A stretch of DNA of 18,159 nucleotides from contig JBAWVS010000053.1 of NCBI GenBank assembly GCA_037147175.1, positions 1-18,159 on the forward strand, in the 5' to 3' direction. How positions within the stretch are numbered: position 1 is the first letter of the stretch; each line of letters starts with the position of its first letter. Source of the DNA: a bacterium (GTDB taxonomy: Bacteria; Cyanobacteriota; Vampirovibrionia; Gastranaerophilales; UBA9971). Below, piece by piece: positions 1-8,334 of this stretch. The position numbers and the translations under genes were made by a program. A model generated the notes under the pieces. It was not told where the DNA came from, ran no database searches, and saw only the letters and a list, made by a program, of their open reading frames with translations.

Positions 1-8
1 TATAAAAT

Positions 9-101
9 TCAATGACAACAAGACTTTAACTTATGCTGCGTAACTCCTGTATTAACTATAAGTCTAGTACCAAAACCAATTTTAACATTACTTTGTTGCA
101 T
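9..101 (-). CDS. Small hypothetical protein, 30 aa, with FG motif
   Basis: The minus strand has an ATG at 101 preceded by an AAAGGA Shine-Dalgarno sequence at normal spacing, followed by 30 codons and a TGA at 9-11. The peptide starts MQQSNVKIGFGTRLIVNTG and ends in a Cys-Cys-His tail. An in-frame ATG lies 15 nt upstream (116) but has no ribosome binding site. I recognise no family. The short N-terminal stretch followed by an aromatic-glycine pair (FGTRL) recalls the 53-aa ORF at the right end of the window. A perfect TATAAT lies upstream at 137-142 but without a good -35. It could be a real small protein, a decayed gene or chance; the ribosome binding site is the only positive evidence. Confidence 0.35.
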   Translation of the reverse strand: MQQSNVKIGFGTRLIVNTGVTQHKLKSCCH

Positions 102-136
102 ATTTTTTCCTTTCATCTTAAATTGAATACCAATCA

Positions 137-142
137 ATTATA
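137..142 (-). promoter_or_regulatory. Possible -10 box (TATAAT) for the 30-aa ORF
   Basis: The minus strand reads TATAAT at 142-137, about 36 nt before the ATG at 101. The hexamer 17 nt upstream (ATTATT) is a poor -35, so in this AT-rich DNA the call is weak. An imperfect inverted repeat (AATTGA...TCAATT, 121-139) overlaps the downstream side. Confidence 0.25.
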
Positions 143-186
143 TAAAGCATGTGAATAAAAATAATTGCTAAATTCGCATTGAAATC

Positions 187-201
187 GTAACACTTTGTTA
201 C
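187..201. promoter_or_regulatory. 15-bp palindrome upstream of the 29-aa ORF
   Basis: GTAACA-CTT-TGTTAC is a perfect 6-bp inverted repeat with a 3-nt centre, 31 nt before the ATG at 232. It lies between a TTGAAA (179-184) and a TACAAT (199-204), which resemble -35 and -10 boxes but with a 14-nt spacer. The layout suits a repressor operator over a promoter, but no regulator is identified. Confidence 0.35.
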
Positions 202-231
202 AATCGTTAAATAACGAAAGGAGCAAAGTAA

Positions 232-321
232 ATGACAGAAGTAAAAAGAGGGCATTTGACAGAAGAAGAAAAAGATTTTATAACTATTCTCCATGCAAAA
301 ATAATAAAAAAATGCTACTAA
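232..321 (+). CDS. Small hypothetical protein, 29 aa
   Basis: An ATG at 232 is preceded by AAAGGAG (217-223) at good spacing and followed by 29 codons and TAA. The product is charged and helix-prone: an N-terminal MTEVKRGHLTEEEKDFI segment is followed by a hydrophobic and lysine-rich tail ending in Cys-Tyr. No family is recognised; the LTEEEKDFI segment resembles the first helix of small DNA-binding proteins, so it could be a remnant of a longer regulator. The upstream palindrome (187-201) hints at control. It runs divergently from the 30-aa ORF and convergently toward tRNA-Asp. The strong ribosome binding site is the main argument that it is expressed. Confidence 0.4.
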   Translation: MTEVKRGHLTEEEKDFITILHAKIIKKCY

Positions 322-353
322 ATCAAAAAATATTAATAAACCTTTAATAAACT

Positions 354-380
354 AAAAAACCTGCCTTCAAATGAAGCAGG
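354..380 (-). terminator. Rho-independent terminator of tRNA-Asp
   Basis: On the minus strand a hairpin (stem CCTGC/GCAGG plus an inner TTCA/TGAA, one bulged base, 2-nt loop; 360-380) is followed at once by six T residues (359-354). It starts 17 nt after the 3' end of the tRNA. Confidence 0.82.
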
Positions 381-396
381 TAATTAAAAAAGAAAA

Positions 397-471
397 CGGG
401 GTTGACGGGGCTCGAACCCGCGACCTCCTGCGTGACAGGCAGGCACTCTAACCAAACTGAGCTACAACCCC
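397..471 (-). tRNA. tRNA-Asp (anticodon GTC)
   Basis: The minus strand folds into a full 75-nt cloverleaf: acceptor GGGGTTG/CAACCCC, D arm GCTC/GAGT, anticodon stem CCTGC/GCAGG around loop CTGTCAC (anticodon GTC), and T arm GCGGG/CCCGT with a TTCGAGC loop. The discriminator base is G, as expected for tRNA-Asp. CCA is not encoded, since the next bases are T, so it must be added after transcription. The gene has its own promoter and terminator. Confidence 0.97.
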
Positions 472-485
472 ATATTTGCAAGTTA

Positions 486-514
486 ATTATAGAATACAAA
501 ATTTTTATTTTCAA
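486..514 (-). promoter_or_regulatory. Sigma-70-type promoter of tRNA-Asp
   Basis: The minus strand has TTGAAA (514-509), a 17-nt spacer and a perfect TATAAT (491-486), ending 14 nt before the tRNA 5' end. Transcription would start a few bases before the mature tRNA, leaving a short leader for RNase P to remove. Confidence 0.85.
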
Positions 515-589
515 GCATTTATTTTATTTAATCTGATATAGCCTATTTATAAGGGATTGAAGGCGTAAACGCTTTGAAAATAACTCTGG

Positions 590-2254
590 TTAATCTACCC
601 CGTTGGCTTTAAAAAACGGAGCATATTTCATGTCTACTTCCAGTATGTGATGATTTAACCAGTCGGTCAGAAAGTTAATAAGAGAATCATCTATTTCTGC
701 ATCATGTTTTTCATACGCATTCAGAAACTTGGTGATGTTTCCCAGTAAATTTTCGTGTTCTTTTTTGTGCTGTTTTACATCAGGGTAATTAAACTTGGCA
801 AAAAGCTTTTCTTCGTAGCCAAAATGACCTATTGTAAAGTTAGCGAGTTCTTTTAATGTTTTACCTAATTCAGGATGTTTTTTGTTTTTCAGATATAACT
901 GATAAAGACTATTAACGTAATTAACGATTTTAAAATGCTGATAATCTATTTCAGTAACACCTGTAAAGAATTTTTCGCTCCAGAAGAAGATTACAGGTTT
1001 GTCATCAGTCTTAAAAACAGAGCAGGAAACATTTAATGTCCTCGCCATAATTAAAAGAGAATGGGCATGTTTTTCAAGTTCGTGTGTGCCTGCTGAATGT
1101 TCTTGAGTAGAGGCTGATATTTCCTGTGCAGCCGCGGCATTAGTTTCAGCAACCGCTGCCACGCTTGATATGGCAAGGTTCATAGCTTCGTTTTTTTCTA
1201 CAAGTTCGCTGATTGAAGAATTAATTTTATCTGATTCTGTATCAATAATTTTTGATTGTTCATATATTTTGTCGAAGTTTTCTTTTATAAGATTGAACGC
1301 TTTAACTCCGTTTTCAACTTTGTCCAGATTGTTTAAAGTTGTATCTACAGATTTTTTGGATTCTGTTTGAACTTTTATTACAATTTCACGTATTTGATGA
1401 GTAGAACTTGCTGATTGTTCGGCAAGTTTTTTAACTTCATTAGCTACGACAGCAAAGCCTTTTCCTTCCGCACCTGCTCTAGCTGCTTCTATAGAGGCGT
1501 TTAGCGCCAAAAGATTTGTTTGTTTTGTTATATTAGTGATTAATTCAACTATTTCACCAATTTCACTGCCAAGTTGCCCGAGATAAGAGATTTGCTCTGC
1601 TGCAAGTTTGCTAGCATCTTTGATTTCATTTATCATAATAAGAGTTGAATCAATGTCTTGTTTACCTTGCAGTGCAATGTTTAAAAAATCATCGGCTATT
1701 TTGCCAATTTGTTTAACCTGATTATTTACTTGTTGCGAGGTATTAGAAATTTCATTGATATTTTCTGAACAAGTTATTATATCATTTACCTGATTATTTG
1801 CCCCTATTGCAAGCTGTTCAGTGGTTTTAGCAACTTCTTCGGCTATATTGGTTGAATTTTTGGTTATTTCTCCGAGTTTTTTACCTGATTTATACAAAAT
1901 TTCAAGATCCTTTTCAAGTTGAAATACAAGATTCCTGACTTTCATTGCGACACTCGAAATATGTTTATCAAAATTTAAGTTGATATCGTTTTTTTCATTA
2001 TTTAAATCAGATTCATTTTTACCGGAATAACTAAAATCGCCTTCCTTCATTTTTTCCAGAACAAAAAACAAAGAGTTTAAAGGATTAGTAGATGTTTTAG
2101 AAATAAAAATCCCTGTTATTGTGAAAAACAATAAAGAAAATATGCTCCAATCGATTAAAAAATTAAGATGATAACTTTTTGAAAAGGAATAAATGATTAA
2201 TGGAGAAAGTGCTGCCGATAAACAAAATAAAATTAACTTTTTATTTAAACTCAT
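590..2254 (-). CDS. Methyl-accepting chemotaxis protein with C-terminal hemerythrin domain
   Basis: This 554-aa membrane chemoreceptor probably reports oxygen or redox state to CheA/CheW. It has two N-terminal hydrophobic segments (about 7-24 and 35-52) with almost no loop between them, so there is no periplasmic sensor. A short linker and a long coiled-coil signalling domain follow (about 100-410), with the conserved hairpin tip around 235-285 ([16 protein letters not shown], then EGKGFAVVA). Residues 420-554 are a bacterial hemerythrin: all seven iron ligands expected of the family can be placed (H440, H477, E481, H496, H500, H536, D541). Hemerythrins carry a di-iron centre that binds O2; fusion to an MCP is known from DcrH of Desulfovibrio. 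The ATG has a GAGG ribosome binding site and a promoter about 60 nt upstream. It lies directly downstream of the flagellar operon, fitting a role in aerotaxis, perhaps avoidance of oxygen. Confidence 0.94.
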   Translation of the reverse strand: MSLNKKLILFCLSAALSPLIIYSFSKSYHLNFLIDWSIFSLLFFTITGIFISKTSTNPLNSLFFVLEKMKEGDFSYSGKNESDLNNEKNDINLNFDKHISSVAMKVRNLVFQLEKDLEILYKSGKKLGEITKNSTNIAEEVAKTTEQLAIGANNQVNDIITCSENINEISNTSQQVNNQVKQIGKIADDFLNIALQGKQDIDSTLIMINEIKDASKLAAEQISYLGQLGSEIGEIVELITNITKQTNLLALNASIEAARAGAEGKGFAVVANEVKKLAEQSASSTHQIREIVIKVQTESKKSVDTTLNNLDKVENGVKAFNLIKENFDKIYEQSKIIDTESDKINSSISELVEKNEAMNLAISSVAAVAETNAAAAQEISASTQEHSAGTHELEKHAHSLLIMARTLNVSCSVFKTDDKPVIFFWSEKFFTGVTEIDYQHFKIVNYVNSLYQLYLKNKKHPELGKTLKELANFTIGHFGYEEKLFAKFNYPDVKQHKKEHENLLGNITKFLNAYEKHDAEIDDSLINFLTDWLNHHILEVDMKYAPFFKANGVD

Positions 2255-2311
2255 TGTAACCTCATAACTGTTTTATAAATCAATTCTATAAAAATATTTT
2301 TCCTATTAATT

Positions 2312-2340
2312 ATTATAAATTTTGTTTTGATTTAAAACAA
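2312..2340 (-). promoter_or_regulatory. Sigma-70-type promoter of the hemerythrin chemoreceptor gene
   Basis: The minus strand has TTGTTT (2340-2335), a 17-nt spacer and TATAAT (2317-2312). Transcription would start near 2305, giving a leader of about 50 nt before the ATG at 2254. The receptor can thus be expressed separately from the flagellar operon that ends just upstream. Confidence 0.75.
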
Positions 2341-2358
2341 TTAAAATTTTTAATAATT

Positions 2359-2383
2359 AATATTTGGAACTAATCCAAATATT
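2359..2383 (-). terminator. Hairpin after fliI, probable end of the flagellar operon
   Basis: AATATTTGG and CCAAATATT form a perfect 9-bp stem with a 7-nt loop, starting 2 nt after the fliI stop codon. On the minus strand it is followed by an AT-rich tract without a clean run of T, so termination may be partial and some read-through into the chemoreceptor gene is possible. Confidence 0.55.
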
Positions 2384-2385
2384 TT

Positions 2386-3699
2386 CTAAAGTTTGTTGGA
2401 GAGTTCTATAAGCTTGTTTACTGTTTCGGTAAAATCAATTTTTTCTTTTATGGATTGCTTGAGAAAATTATTAATTTCCTCGTTCAATTTTATTGCTCTG
2501 TCTATTTTAGCATCAGTACCCTTTATATAAGCGCCTATATTAATCAAATCAACGTTTTTTTCGTAGGTTGCGAGAAGATTCCTGATTTTTCCTGCTGATT
2601 CTATTTGTTCTTTTGATGTTACATCTATCATTACCCTGCTTATGCTTCCCAGTACATCTATTGCAGGGAAATGGTTTTTTTGCGCCAGTTGTCTTGATAA
2701 CAAAATATGCCCGTCCAAAATGCCCCTTACTGTATCAGAAACAGGTTCATTAAAGTCATCCCCCTCAACAAGAACTGTATAAAGCCCTGTCATTGTACCT
2801 TTGTCGCTATTGCCGCTACGTTCAAGAAGTTTTGGCATAAGTGCAAATACTGAAGGAGTATATCCTCTTGTGGCAGGAGGTTCTCCTATTGCTAGCCCTA
2901 CTTCTCTTTGAGCCATTGCAATACGAGTTACGGAGTCCAGCATAAAGAGAACATCACGTCCGCTATCTCTAAAATATTCAGCAATACTGGTTGCAACATG
3001 AGCAGCTTTTATTTTTACAAGTGACGGCTGGTCAGAAGTAGCGACTACTACTACCGATTTACTCAAACCCTCTGTTCCAAGGGAATTTTCTATGAATTCG
3101 CTTACTTCTCTTCCTCTTTCCCCGATTAAAGCGATAACATTCATATCCGCTTTGGAATTTCTGGCAAGCATTCCCAGCAAAGTACTTTTTCCTACGCCGC
3201 TTCCTGCCATTATTCCCACCCTTTGGCCTTTTCCGATGGTTATTAGGCTATCAATGGCTTTCACTCCCATTGAAAGAGAATCTCTAACTTTTATTTTTGT
3301 TAAAGGGTTAATTTTTTCAGCTTTTGTGGACTGAACTTTGTTTGTTTTCAATGATCCAAATTCATCAAGAGGGTTTCCGAGTCCATCTAAAACCCGTCCC
3401 AGAAGCTCTGAGCCAACTTTAATTTTTATTGCGCCACCTGAATTTATTACTGTAGAACCTGGTTTTAGTCCTTCCATTTCTCCAAGAGGCATGAGCAAGA
3501 CTTTATCTTCTTTAAATCCTACTACTTCTGCCAATACAGGAGGTTCATTCATCTTTGGATAAATATAACAAAGGTCTCCAATAGAAGAAGGCGGGCCATC
3601 CGCTTCTATTACAAGACCTATAATGTGTGTAACCTGTCCAATTTCTTTAAAGGAAGTGGTTTTTTCTATTGTTTCTTTGTATTTTGAAAGATTTATCAT
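2386..3699 (-). CDS. fliI: Flagellar protein export ATPase FliI
   Basis: FliI is the hexameric ATPase at the cytoplasmic base of the flagellar type III export gate; it unfolds and delivers rod, hook and filament subunits. The 437-aa protein has normal family length: an N-terminal beta-barrel domain (about 20-95), an F1-beta-like catalytic domain and a C-terminal helical domain. The P-loop MAGSGVGKST (K171), the catalytic glutamate in GERGREV (E194) and Walker B VLFMLDSVTR (D255) are all present. The wording MAGSGVGKS and the ERSGNSDKGTMTG stretch favour FliI over F1 ATPase subunits. It starts 13 nt after fliH, which encodes its regulator, and is the last gene of the operon. Assignment to a type III secretion ATPase other than the flagellar one is excluded by context. 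Confidence 0.97.
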   Translation of the reverse strand: MINLSKYKETIEKTTSFKEIGQVTHIIGLVIEADGPPSSIGDLCYIYPKMNEPPVLAEVVGFKEDKVLLMPLGEMEGLKPGSTVINSGGAIKIKVGSELLGRVLDGLGNPLDEFGSLKTNKVQSTKAEKINPLTKIKVRDSLSMGVKAIDSLITIGKGQRVGIMAGSGVGKSTLLGMLARNSKADMNVIALIGERGREVSEFIENSLGTEGLSKSVVVVATSDQPSLVKIKAAHVATSIAEYFRDSGRDVLFMLDSVTRIAMAQREVGLAIGEPPATRGYTPSVFALMPKLLERSGNSDKGTMTGLYTVLVEGDDFNEPVSDTVRGILDGHILLSRQLAQKNHFPAIDVLGSISRVMIDVTSKEQIESAGKIRNLLATYEKNVDLINIGAYIKGTDAKIDRAIKLNEEINNFLKQSIKEKIDFTETVNKLIELSNKL

Positions 3700-3712
3700 A
3701 ATTATCTTCTTA

Positions 3713-4567
3713 TTATTTCGAACCGAGCGAAGAATCAGTGCATTTATTTATAACTTCTCCTAAAACAGGTTCATCTGCGAAAGTTTTCATAAGCTGTTCG
3801 GTTATTTGAGCAATTTGTGTCTCAAGACGAGCATCAATTCTGGATTCCGGTGATTCTATAATTGCACTGTTTGCATGAATTGTTTTATCTTCAATGATTT
3901 TTATTGTTTTCATTCCTTTAATCGCCATTTTTAATTCTTCGGAAAAATTATACAATTGTTCTTTTAAGGCAGGATTAACTATTATTTTTATTTCTTCCTT
4001 GTCTTTAAGCTCGTTTATTGCCGCCTTAATTATTTGAGTAATCATTTCCGGTTTGATTTCAAGCTGCTGCTTTAATATTTTTTCGGCAATGGCAATCGAA
4101 AGATGTAAAATCTCCAGCTCCGCAGACAAAATAATTTCTTTTTTCAGATTAAAAGCAGAGTCAGCAATTGCTTCCAGATTTACAACCTTTGAATAAACTT
4201 CTTCAGAAGCTTTTTGGTAGCCTTCATTAAAGCCTGTTAGAATTCCTTCCTGTTTGGCTTCTTCAAGAGTGTTGTTTTTTAACACTTCAAGCTCTTCTTT
4301 TTGTTTTGCTGCGTATTGTTTTGATTCTTCCAGCATTTGAGCAGCTTTGTTATTAGCTTCTTCAATAATGGAATTAGCCTGACTTTGAGCGTCTATAAGT
4401 ATTTGATCGCATTTTTGCTTGAATTCCCTTTCTTTTACCTGCAAAGACAATTCTTCATTACTTAATTCATCATCATTAAAATTCCCGACAGGTGTTAATT
4501 TTAAAGAATGCTCGACTATATAAGATTCACCTAATTGAACATTAGAACTTTTTATTCTCTTACTCAA
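3713..4567 (-). CDS. fliH: Flagellar assembly protein FliH
   Basis: FliH binds FliI, holds it near the export gate and acts as a peripheral stalk, being related to subunits b and delta of F-type ATPases. The 284-aa protein has a long alanine- and glutamate-rich helical region (about 45-115), including a GxxxG-like stretch (GILTGFNEGYQKA), and a C-terminal FliH/YscL-type domain (about 150-255). The start is a TTG whose bases overlap the fliG stop codon by 8 nt; a GGAGG inside the end of fliG lies 9 nt upstream, pointing to translational coupling. No internal methionine offers a better start. The family is poorly conserved, so the name rests on the domain plus its position between fliG and fliI. 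Confidence 0.92.
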   Translation of the reverse strand: MSKRIKSSNVQLGESYIVEHSLKLTPVGNFNDDELSNEELSLQVKEREFKQKCDQILIDAQSQANSIIEEANNKAAQMLEESKQYAAKQKEELEVLKNNTLEEAKQEGILTGFNEGYQKASEEVYSKVVNLEAIADSAFNLKKEIILSAELEILHLSIAIAEKILKQQLEIKPEMITQIIKAAINELKDKEEIKIIVNPALKEQLYNFSEELKMAIKGMKTIKIIEDKTIHANSAIIESPESRIDARLETQIAQITEQLMKTFADEPVLGEVINKCTDSSLGSK

Positions 4568-5597
4568 TTAAGTCATCCTCCGCTTCATCCCTGAATATGG
4601 TTATTTCTCCTGTTGCTTCAAGGGCTCTAATAACAGCTACAACTTTTGTTTGAGCTTCCTGAACTTCTTTTGATCTCACAGGTCCCATGTATTCCATATC
4701 ATCTTTGAGCATACCCGATGCTCTTTCTGACATGTTTCTGAATATTTTATCTTTAAGGTCTTCATTAGAGCCTTTGAGCGCAAGTGCAAGGTCTTTTGTC
4801 TCAACTTCACGCAGTACACGCTGAACTGATCTGTCATCAAGCTTTGTAACATCTTCAAATACAAACATAAGTTCTCTTATTTTTTCTGCCATTTCGAGAT
4901 CCTGAACTTCTAAAATCTCCATGATTTTTCTTTCAGCCGTTCTATCCGCGCGGTTAAGTATATCAGCCAGTGCTTCTATGCCGCCGGCTTTTGAAAAATC
5001 CTGAGAAACAACTGCTGAAAACTTACTTTCAATAATTTTTTCTACTTCTCCCAATATCTCAGGATTTGTTCTGTCCATTTCAGCTATTTTTATTGCCACC
5101 ATTGCTTGAAGCTGATCAGAAAGATTGCTTAAAACTAATGCAGCTTTATCAGGCTTTAAATAAGCCAGAATTAAAGCAATAAGTTGAGGATTTTCGTTTT
5201 GAAAAGACGTTGCAAGTTGTGCAGCATCGGCATTATTAAAAAATTGAAAAGGATCAGCCTTGTTCGCAGCTAGTTTTTCAAAAAGCAGACCCGCTTTTTG
5301 ATCGCCAAAAGTATCTGACAAAAGTTTTTTAGCATAATCAGGACCGCCGCGGTTCAAAAAATTGCTTGCCTGAAACAGAGAATAAAACTCTTCAAGCACT
5401 TCATCAATAACTTCTGTTGGTATTTTAGTGAGATTTGCGATATCAAGAGTAATTTGTTCAATTAATTCATCATCAGCCAAATTTTTTAGTACTTCTGTGG
5501 CTGTAGCCGGTCCAAGAGCAATTAAAAGAGTGGCAACTTTTTGAGTGCTGCTCATAGAGCTAATGGTTAAAGTATTATTGTGATGATGATCAGCCAT
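4560..5597 (-). CDS. fliG: Flagellar motor switch protein FliG
   Basis: FliG forms the rotor ring on the MS ring, binds FliM and generates torque with the stator. The 345-aa protein has the usual three helical domains: N-terminal FliF-binding (about 15-100), middle (about 115-190) and C-terminal (about 200-335), ending in the charged torque helix (GSNEDLKDKIFRNMSERAS, about 276-294) and the MGPVRSKEVQ region. The MFVF motif (244-247) of the C-terminal hinge is present. The normally conserved EHPQ motif reads ENPQ (135-138), a His to Asn change. The N-terminus has an unusual MADHHHNN stretch. AAAGGA precedes the ATG. The gene lies 5 nt after fliF and overlaps fliH. Confidence 0.97.
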   Translation of the reverse strand: MADHHHNNTLTISSMSSTQKVATLLIALGPATATEVLKNLADDELIEQITLDIANLTKIPTEVIDEVLEEFYSLFQASNFLNRGGPDYAKKLLSDTFGDQKAGLLFEKLAANKADPFQFFNNADAAQLATSFQNENPQLIALILAYLKPDKAALVLSNLSDQLQAMVAIKIAEMDRTNPEILGEVEKIIESKFSAVVSQDFSKAGGIEALADILNRADRTAERKIMEILEVQDLEMAEKIRELMFVFEDVTKLDDRSVQRVLREVETKDLALALKGSNEDLKDKIFRNMSERASGMLKDDMEYMGPVRSKEVQEAQTKVVAVIRALEATGEITIFRDEAEDDLIE

Positions 5598-5602
5598 ATT
5601 TT

Positions 5603-7168
5603 TTAATCCTTTATAAATGACTGTAGTAGACGTGCCGCTTCTGCCGGATCAGAAAGAATTGTGGCATTTATATCTGTTTTTATTTTTTCCAGAACAGGAT
5701 CCATGCTTGTTCCAAGAATTGGAACACCTTCTCCCGATGCTGAAATCATGCCGGGTTCTTCGTTCTCAATTGCTTCATCGCCATAATATCTTCCAGAATC
5801 ATAGATTTCTCCGCTTAAAGGCTTCTTGAACAGGGAGCTGAGAACAAAAAGAGCACCAAGACCAAGAACGAGAATCACAACCAGCGGGGCTATGCTTTGT
5901 ATCAAAAATTGCTGCGAATTGGTTTTGTCCAATTGGCTTACCATTTGATTTCCCTGCTCGTCAGGATTCATTGCAAACTGCATTCCTGTAATTGTAATTA
6001 TATCACCTCTTGTTTCATCAGCACCGCTCGCCGAAATTACAAGTTTTTTGATTTCGTCTTTTTCTTTTGTTGTAAGAATTTTATTAAGAGCGACAGCAAT
6101 AGTCATTCTTTGGACTTTACCCGGGGCGTACACAACCTGACTAACTTCTTTGGAAACATTATAATTTTTTGATGTTCTTATTTTTTCATAATTTTTTCCG
6201 GAAGAAGGCTCGGAAGCATTAATTGCTGCATCTGTGTTTCCTGCTGCTTTTTGACCTTTATCGTAAACTTCTGATTCCTCTTTTGAATCAGAAAGAACTC
6301 CTGTGGGAACTCCGTTGCTGTCTGTTGCAGGAAGATATTTTTCTGTAGTGGTTTTTGTTCTGTCAAAATTAATATCTGCGCTTACTTCAACAGAAACATT
6401 GCCGACCCCTACAATATTCTGAATAACTTTTTGAACTTTTTTTACAGCTTCTTTTTCAAATTGCGTTTTATAGTCATCTCCTGAGCTGTTTGCACTGTCT
6501 GAATCTTCTGCCAGATTAACTCCGCTTTGGTCTGTAACAAAAACTTTTTCGGGTGTAAGTCTAGGTATTCCGTAAGCCACAAGGTTTTTAATCGCTTTAA
6601 TTTGGTCAGCTTTAAGTTTTGTTCCACTTTCAAGAATAAGCATAACGGAAGCCGAAGGCTGTTCGTCTTTATCGGCAAATACAGACCTGTCGGGTTCTGC
6701 AATTTGAACTCGAGCTTTTTGTATTCCTCTTATTTTTTCTATTGTTTTTATTAATTCATCCTGAAAAATCTTTTGCCTTGTCAGTTTATTCTGAAAGTCA
6801 GTAGCACCAAACTGCATTTTGTTTAATAGGTCAAAACCGGGGTTGCTGTCTTGAATAACGTCATTTTGGGCAACCATAAGTCTTAATTCTTCTTTTGCTT
6901 TTAGTGGAACCAGAATTGTTTTTCTGTCATCGCTTAATTTGAAAGGATAACCTGATTTTTTCAGGCTTTCTATAACAGCATTTGCATCGGTATCCGATAA
7001 ATCACTGTAAAGAACCCCCCATTCGGGTTCCATTGATTTAATAGCTATAAAAGAAACCGCAAAAACTGAAGCAACAAGCAAAAGCATGATAACCAGTTTT
7101 TGCATGAACTCCAGTCCGTTCCATAATTTTTTTATATCATTTAAAATTACACTTAATTGTGTTTCCAA
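5603..7168 (-). CDS. fliF: Flagellar MS-ring protein FliF
   Basis: FliF builds the membrane-embedded MS ring that houses the export gate and carries the switch. The 521-aa protein has one transmembrane helix near each end (about 23-45 and 421-446), a periplasmic region with the secretin-like ring-building modules between them, and a cytoplasmic tail whose last 20 residues (DPAEAARLLQSFIKD) match the FliG-binding segment of the family. The middle (about 220-345) is rich in Ser, Asn and charged residues, as is usual. The start codon is TTG at 7166-7168 with GGGGAG six nt upstream; an ATG further upstream is out of frame. A 92-nt gap separates it from fliE. Confidence 0.96.
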   Translation of the reverse strand: METQLSVILNDIKKLWNGLEFMQKLVIMLLLVASVFAVSFIAIKSMEPEWGVLYSDLSDTDANAVIESLKKSGYPFKLSDDRKTILVPLKAKEELRLMVAQNDVIQDSNPGFDLLNKMQFGATDFQNKLTRQKIFQDELIKTIEKIRGIQKARVQIAEPDRSVFADKDEQPSASVMLILESGTKLKADQIKAIKNLVAYGIPRLTPEKVFVTDQSGVNLAEDSDSANSSGDDYKTQFEKEAVKKVQKVIQNIVGVGNVSVEVSADINFDRTKTTTEKYLPATDSNGVPTGVLSDSKEESEVYDKGQKAAGNTDAAINASEPSSGKNYEKIRTSKNYNVSKEVSQVVYAPGKVQRMTIAVALNKILTTKEKDEIKKLVISASGADETRGDIITITGMQFAMNPDEQGNQMVSQLDKTNSQQFLIQSIAPLVVILVLGLGALFVLSSLFKKPLSGEIYDSGRYYGDEAIENEEPGMISASGEGVPILGTSMDPVLEKIKTDINATILSDPAEAARLLQSFIKD

Positions 7169-7260
7169 TTCTAACTCCCCGAAAAAATCCTTTTATGTTT
7201 ATACCCATTATACTAAAGAATGTAATTGAAGTATCTTTTTTAAGTTTTGTTAACTATATA

Positions 7261-7761
7261 TCACACTTGCATTCTGGAAATCTCCTGATAAGCCTGAAGA
7301 ATTTTGTTTTTCATCTGAACAGCAAGTTGCATAGAAAGATTGGCTTTTTCAGACGCTATCATTACGGTGTGCATGTCTATGTTTCCGCCTGAAGCAAAAG
7401 TTTCAACAGCTTTTTCCGCATCCCTGTTTTTTTCGTTAATACTATTAATATAATTACCGAGAACGTTAGAAAATTTATTTGCGACTTCGCCTGTTGTTAT
7501 TTCCGATTTATCAAATTGACTGCTGTCATCAAATGATTGATTTTTTTCAACCAACCCCTTAAGATCAGCTTTAAGCTCAAGATCATCATTACTGATTTTA
7601 GAAAAATCTATTTTGTTTATACCCTCATTAATGGGGTTAATATTTTCAGGACCCTGTACCTCATCATTCTGAATCATAAAATTATCCAGCTTGTTAATAT
7701 TTCCAGTCCCTATACTATTTAAATTATTGAATCCTTGCAATCCTGATAACGCTTCTAACAT
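7261..7761 (-). CDS. fliE: Flagellar hook-basal body protein FliE, long form
   Basis: FliE is a small exported protein joining the MS ring to the proximal rod. The C-terminal part (about 90-166) is classical: NVLGNYINSINEKNRDAEKA, then a GGNIDMHTVMIASEKANLS stretch and the terminal AYQEISRMQV. At 166 aa the protein is about 60 residues longer than typical FliE (about 100-110). The extra N-terminal 80 residues are rich in Asn, Ser, Asp and Ile, with no domain seen. AAGGGG precedes the ATG, so the long form is likely to be real. It lies 23 nt after flgC. Confidence 0.95.
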   Translation of the reverse strand: MLEALSGLQGFNNLNSIGTGNINKLDNFMIQNDEVQGPENINPINEGINKIDFSKISNDDLELKADLKGLVEKNQSFDDSSQFDKSEITTGEVANKFSNVLGNYINSINEKNRDAEKAVETFASGGNIDMHTVMIASEKANLSMQLAVQMKNKILQAYQEISRMQV

Positions 7762-7784
7762 ATTATATACCCCTTATCTGATTA

Positions 7785-8285
7785 TTAAATTCTCATAGCA
7801 GATGTAATCATGCTTTTTGTAGCATTTATTGAAGTAACATTCGCTTCATAAGCTCTGCTTGCTGAAATCATATCAACCATTTCGCTTACTACATTTACGT
7901 TTGGAAGATTTACATAGCCATCTTTGTCTGCATCAGGATGAGAAGGATTATAAACTTTGTTAAGCGGTGTTTTAAAATCTTCTCCTACCTGAAGAACTTT
8001 AACTCCGTTGAGTGCGCTAAGTCCTGAATTTTGACTTACAGATCCGCTTAAATCCGCATTTGAGTTTGTCTCATCAGAATTTTCCGATTCATCGTTATTA
8101 TTTTTTCCGTTTACCATATTCCCGTATACAGAGGCAAAAACTGCTTCTTTTCTTCTGTAAACACCGGGTGTTCCGTCAGCATTCCTTGTTGTATTTACGT
8201 TTGCAATGTTGCTTGCAATTGTGTCCATTTTTATTCTCTGTGCTGTTAAGGCAGAAGAACTTATATCTAAAGCGTTGAAATTCAT
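7785..8285 (-). CDS. flgC: Flagellar basal-body rod protein FlgC
   Basis: FlgC is a proximal rod subunit exported through the flagellar type III system. The N-terminal rod motif (SSSALTAQRIKMDTIASNIAN) and C-terminal helix (EMVDMISASRAYEANVTSIN) are intact, as is the central PDADKDGYVNLPNVNV stretch. At 166 aa it is longer than usual (about 135-150) because of an Asn/Ser/Asp-rich insertion at about 58-85. A GAGGAG ribosome binding site lies 8 nt before the ATG. It sits between flgB (49-nt gap) and fliE. Confidence 0.96.
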   Translation of the reverse strand: MNFNALDISSSALTAQRIKMDTIASNIANVNTTRNADGTPGVYRRKEAVFASVYGNMVNGKNNNDESENSDETNSNADLSGSVSQNSGLSALNGVKVLQVGEDFKTPLNKVYNPSHPDADKDGYVNLPNVNVVSEMVDMISASRAYEANVTSINATKSMITSAMRI

Positions 8286-8334
8286 TTGTTATCTCCTCAA
8301 TTATTTTATTAATGTATAAAATCCGGATAAGAAT

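Noticed and set aside
567-582. Hairpin AAGGCG/CGCTTT just downstream of the chemoreceptor gene.
   Set aside because: On the minus strand the stem has a mismatch and no T run, so it was not called a terminator.
3092-3562. Open frames on the plus strand opposite fliI.
   Set aside because: They are shadow frames of a well-conserved gene and lack ribosome binding sites.
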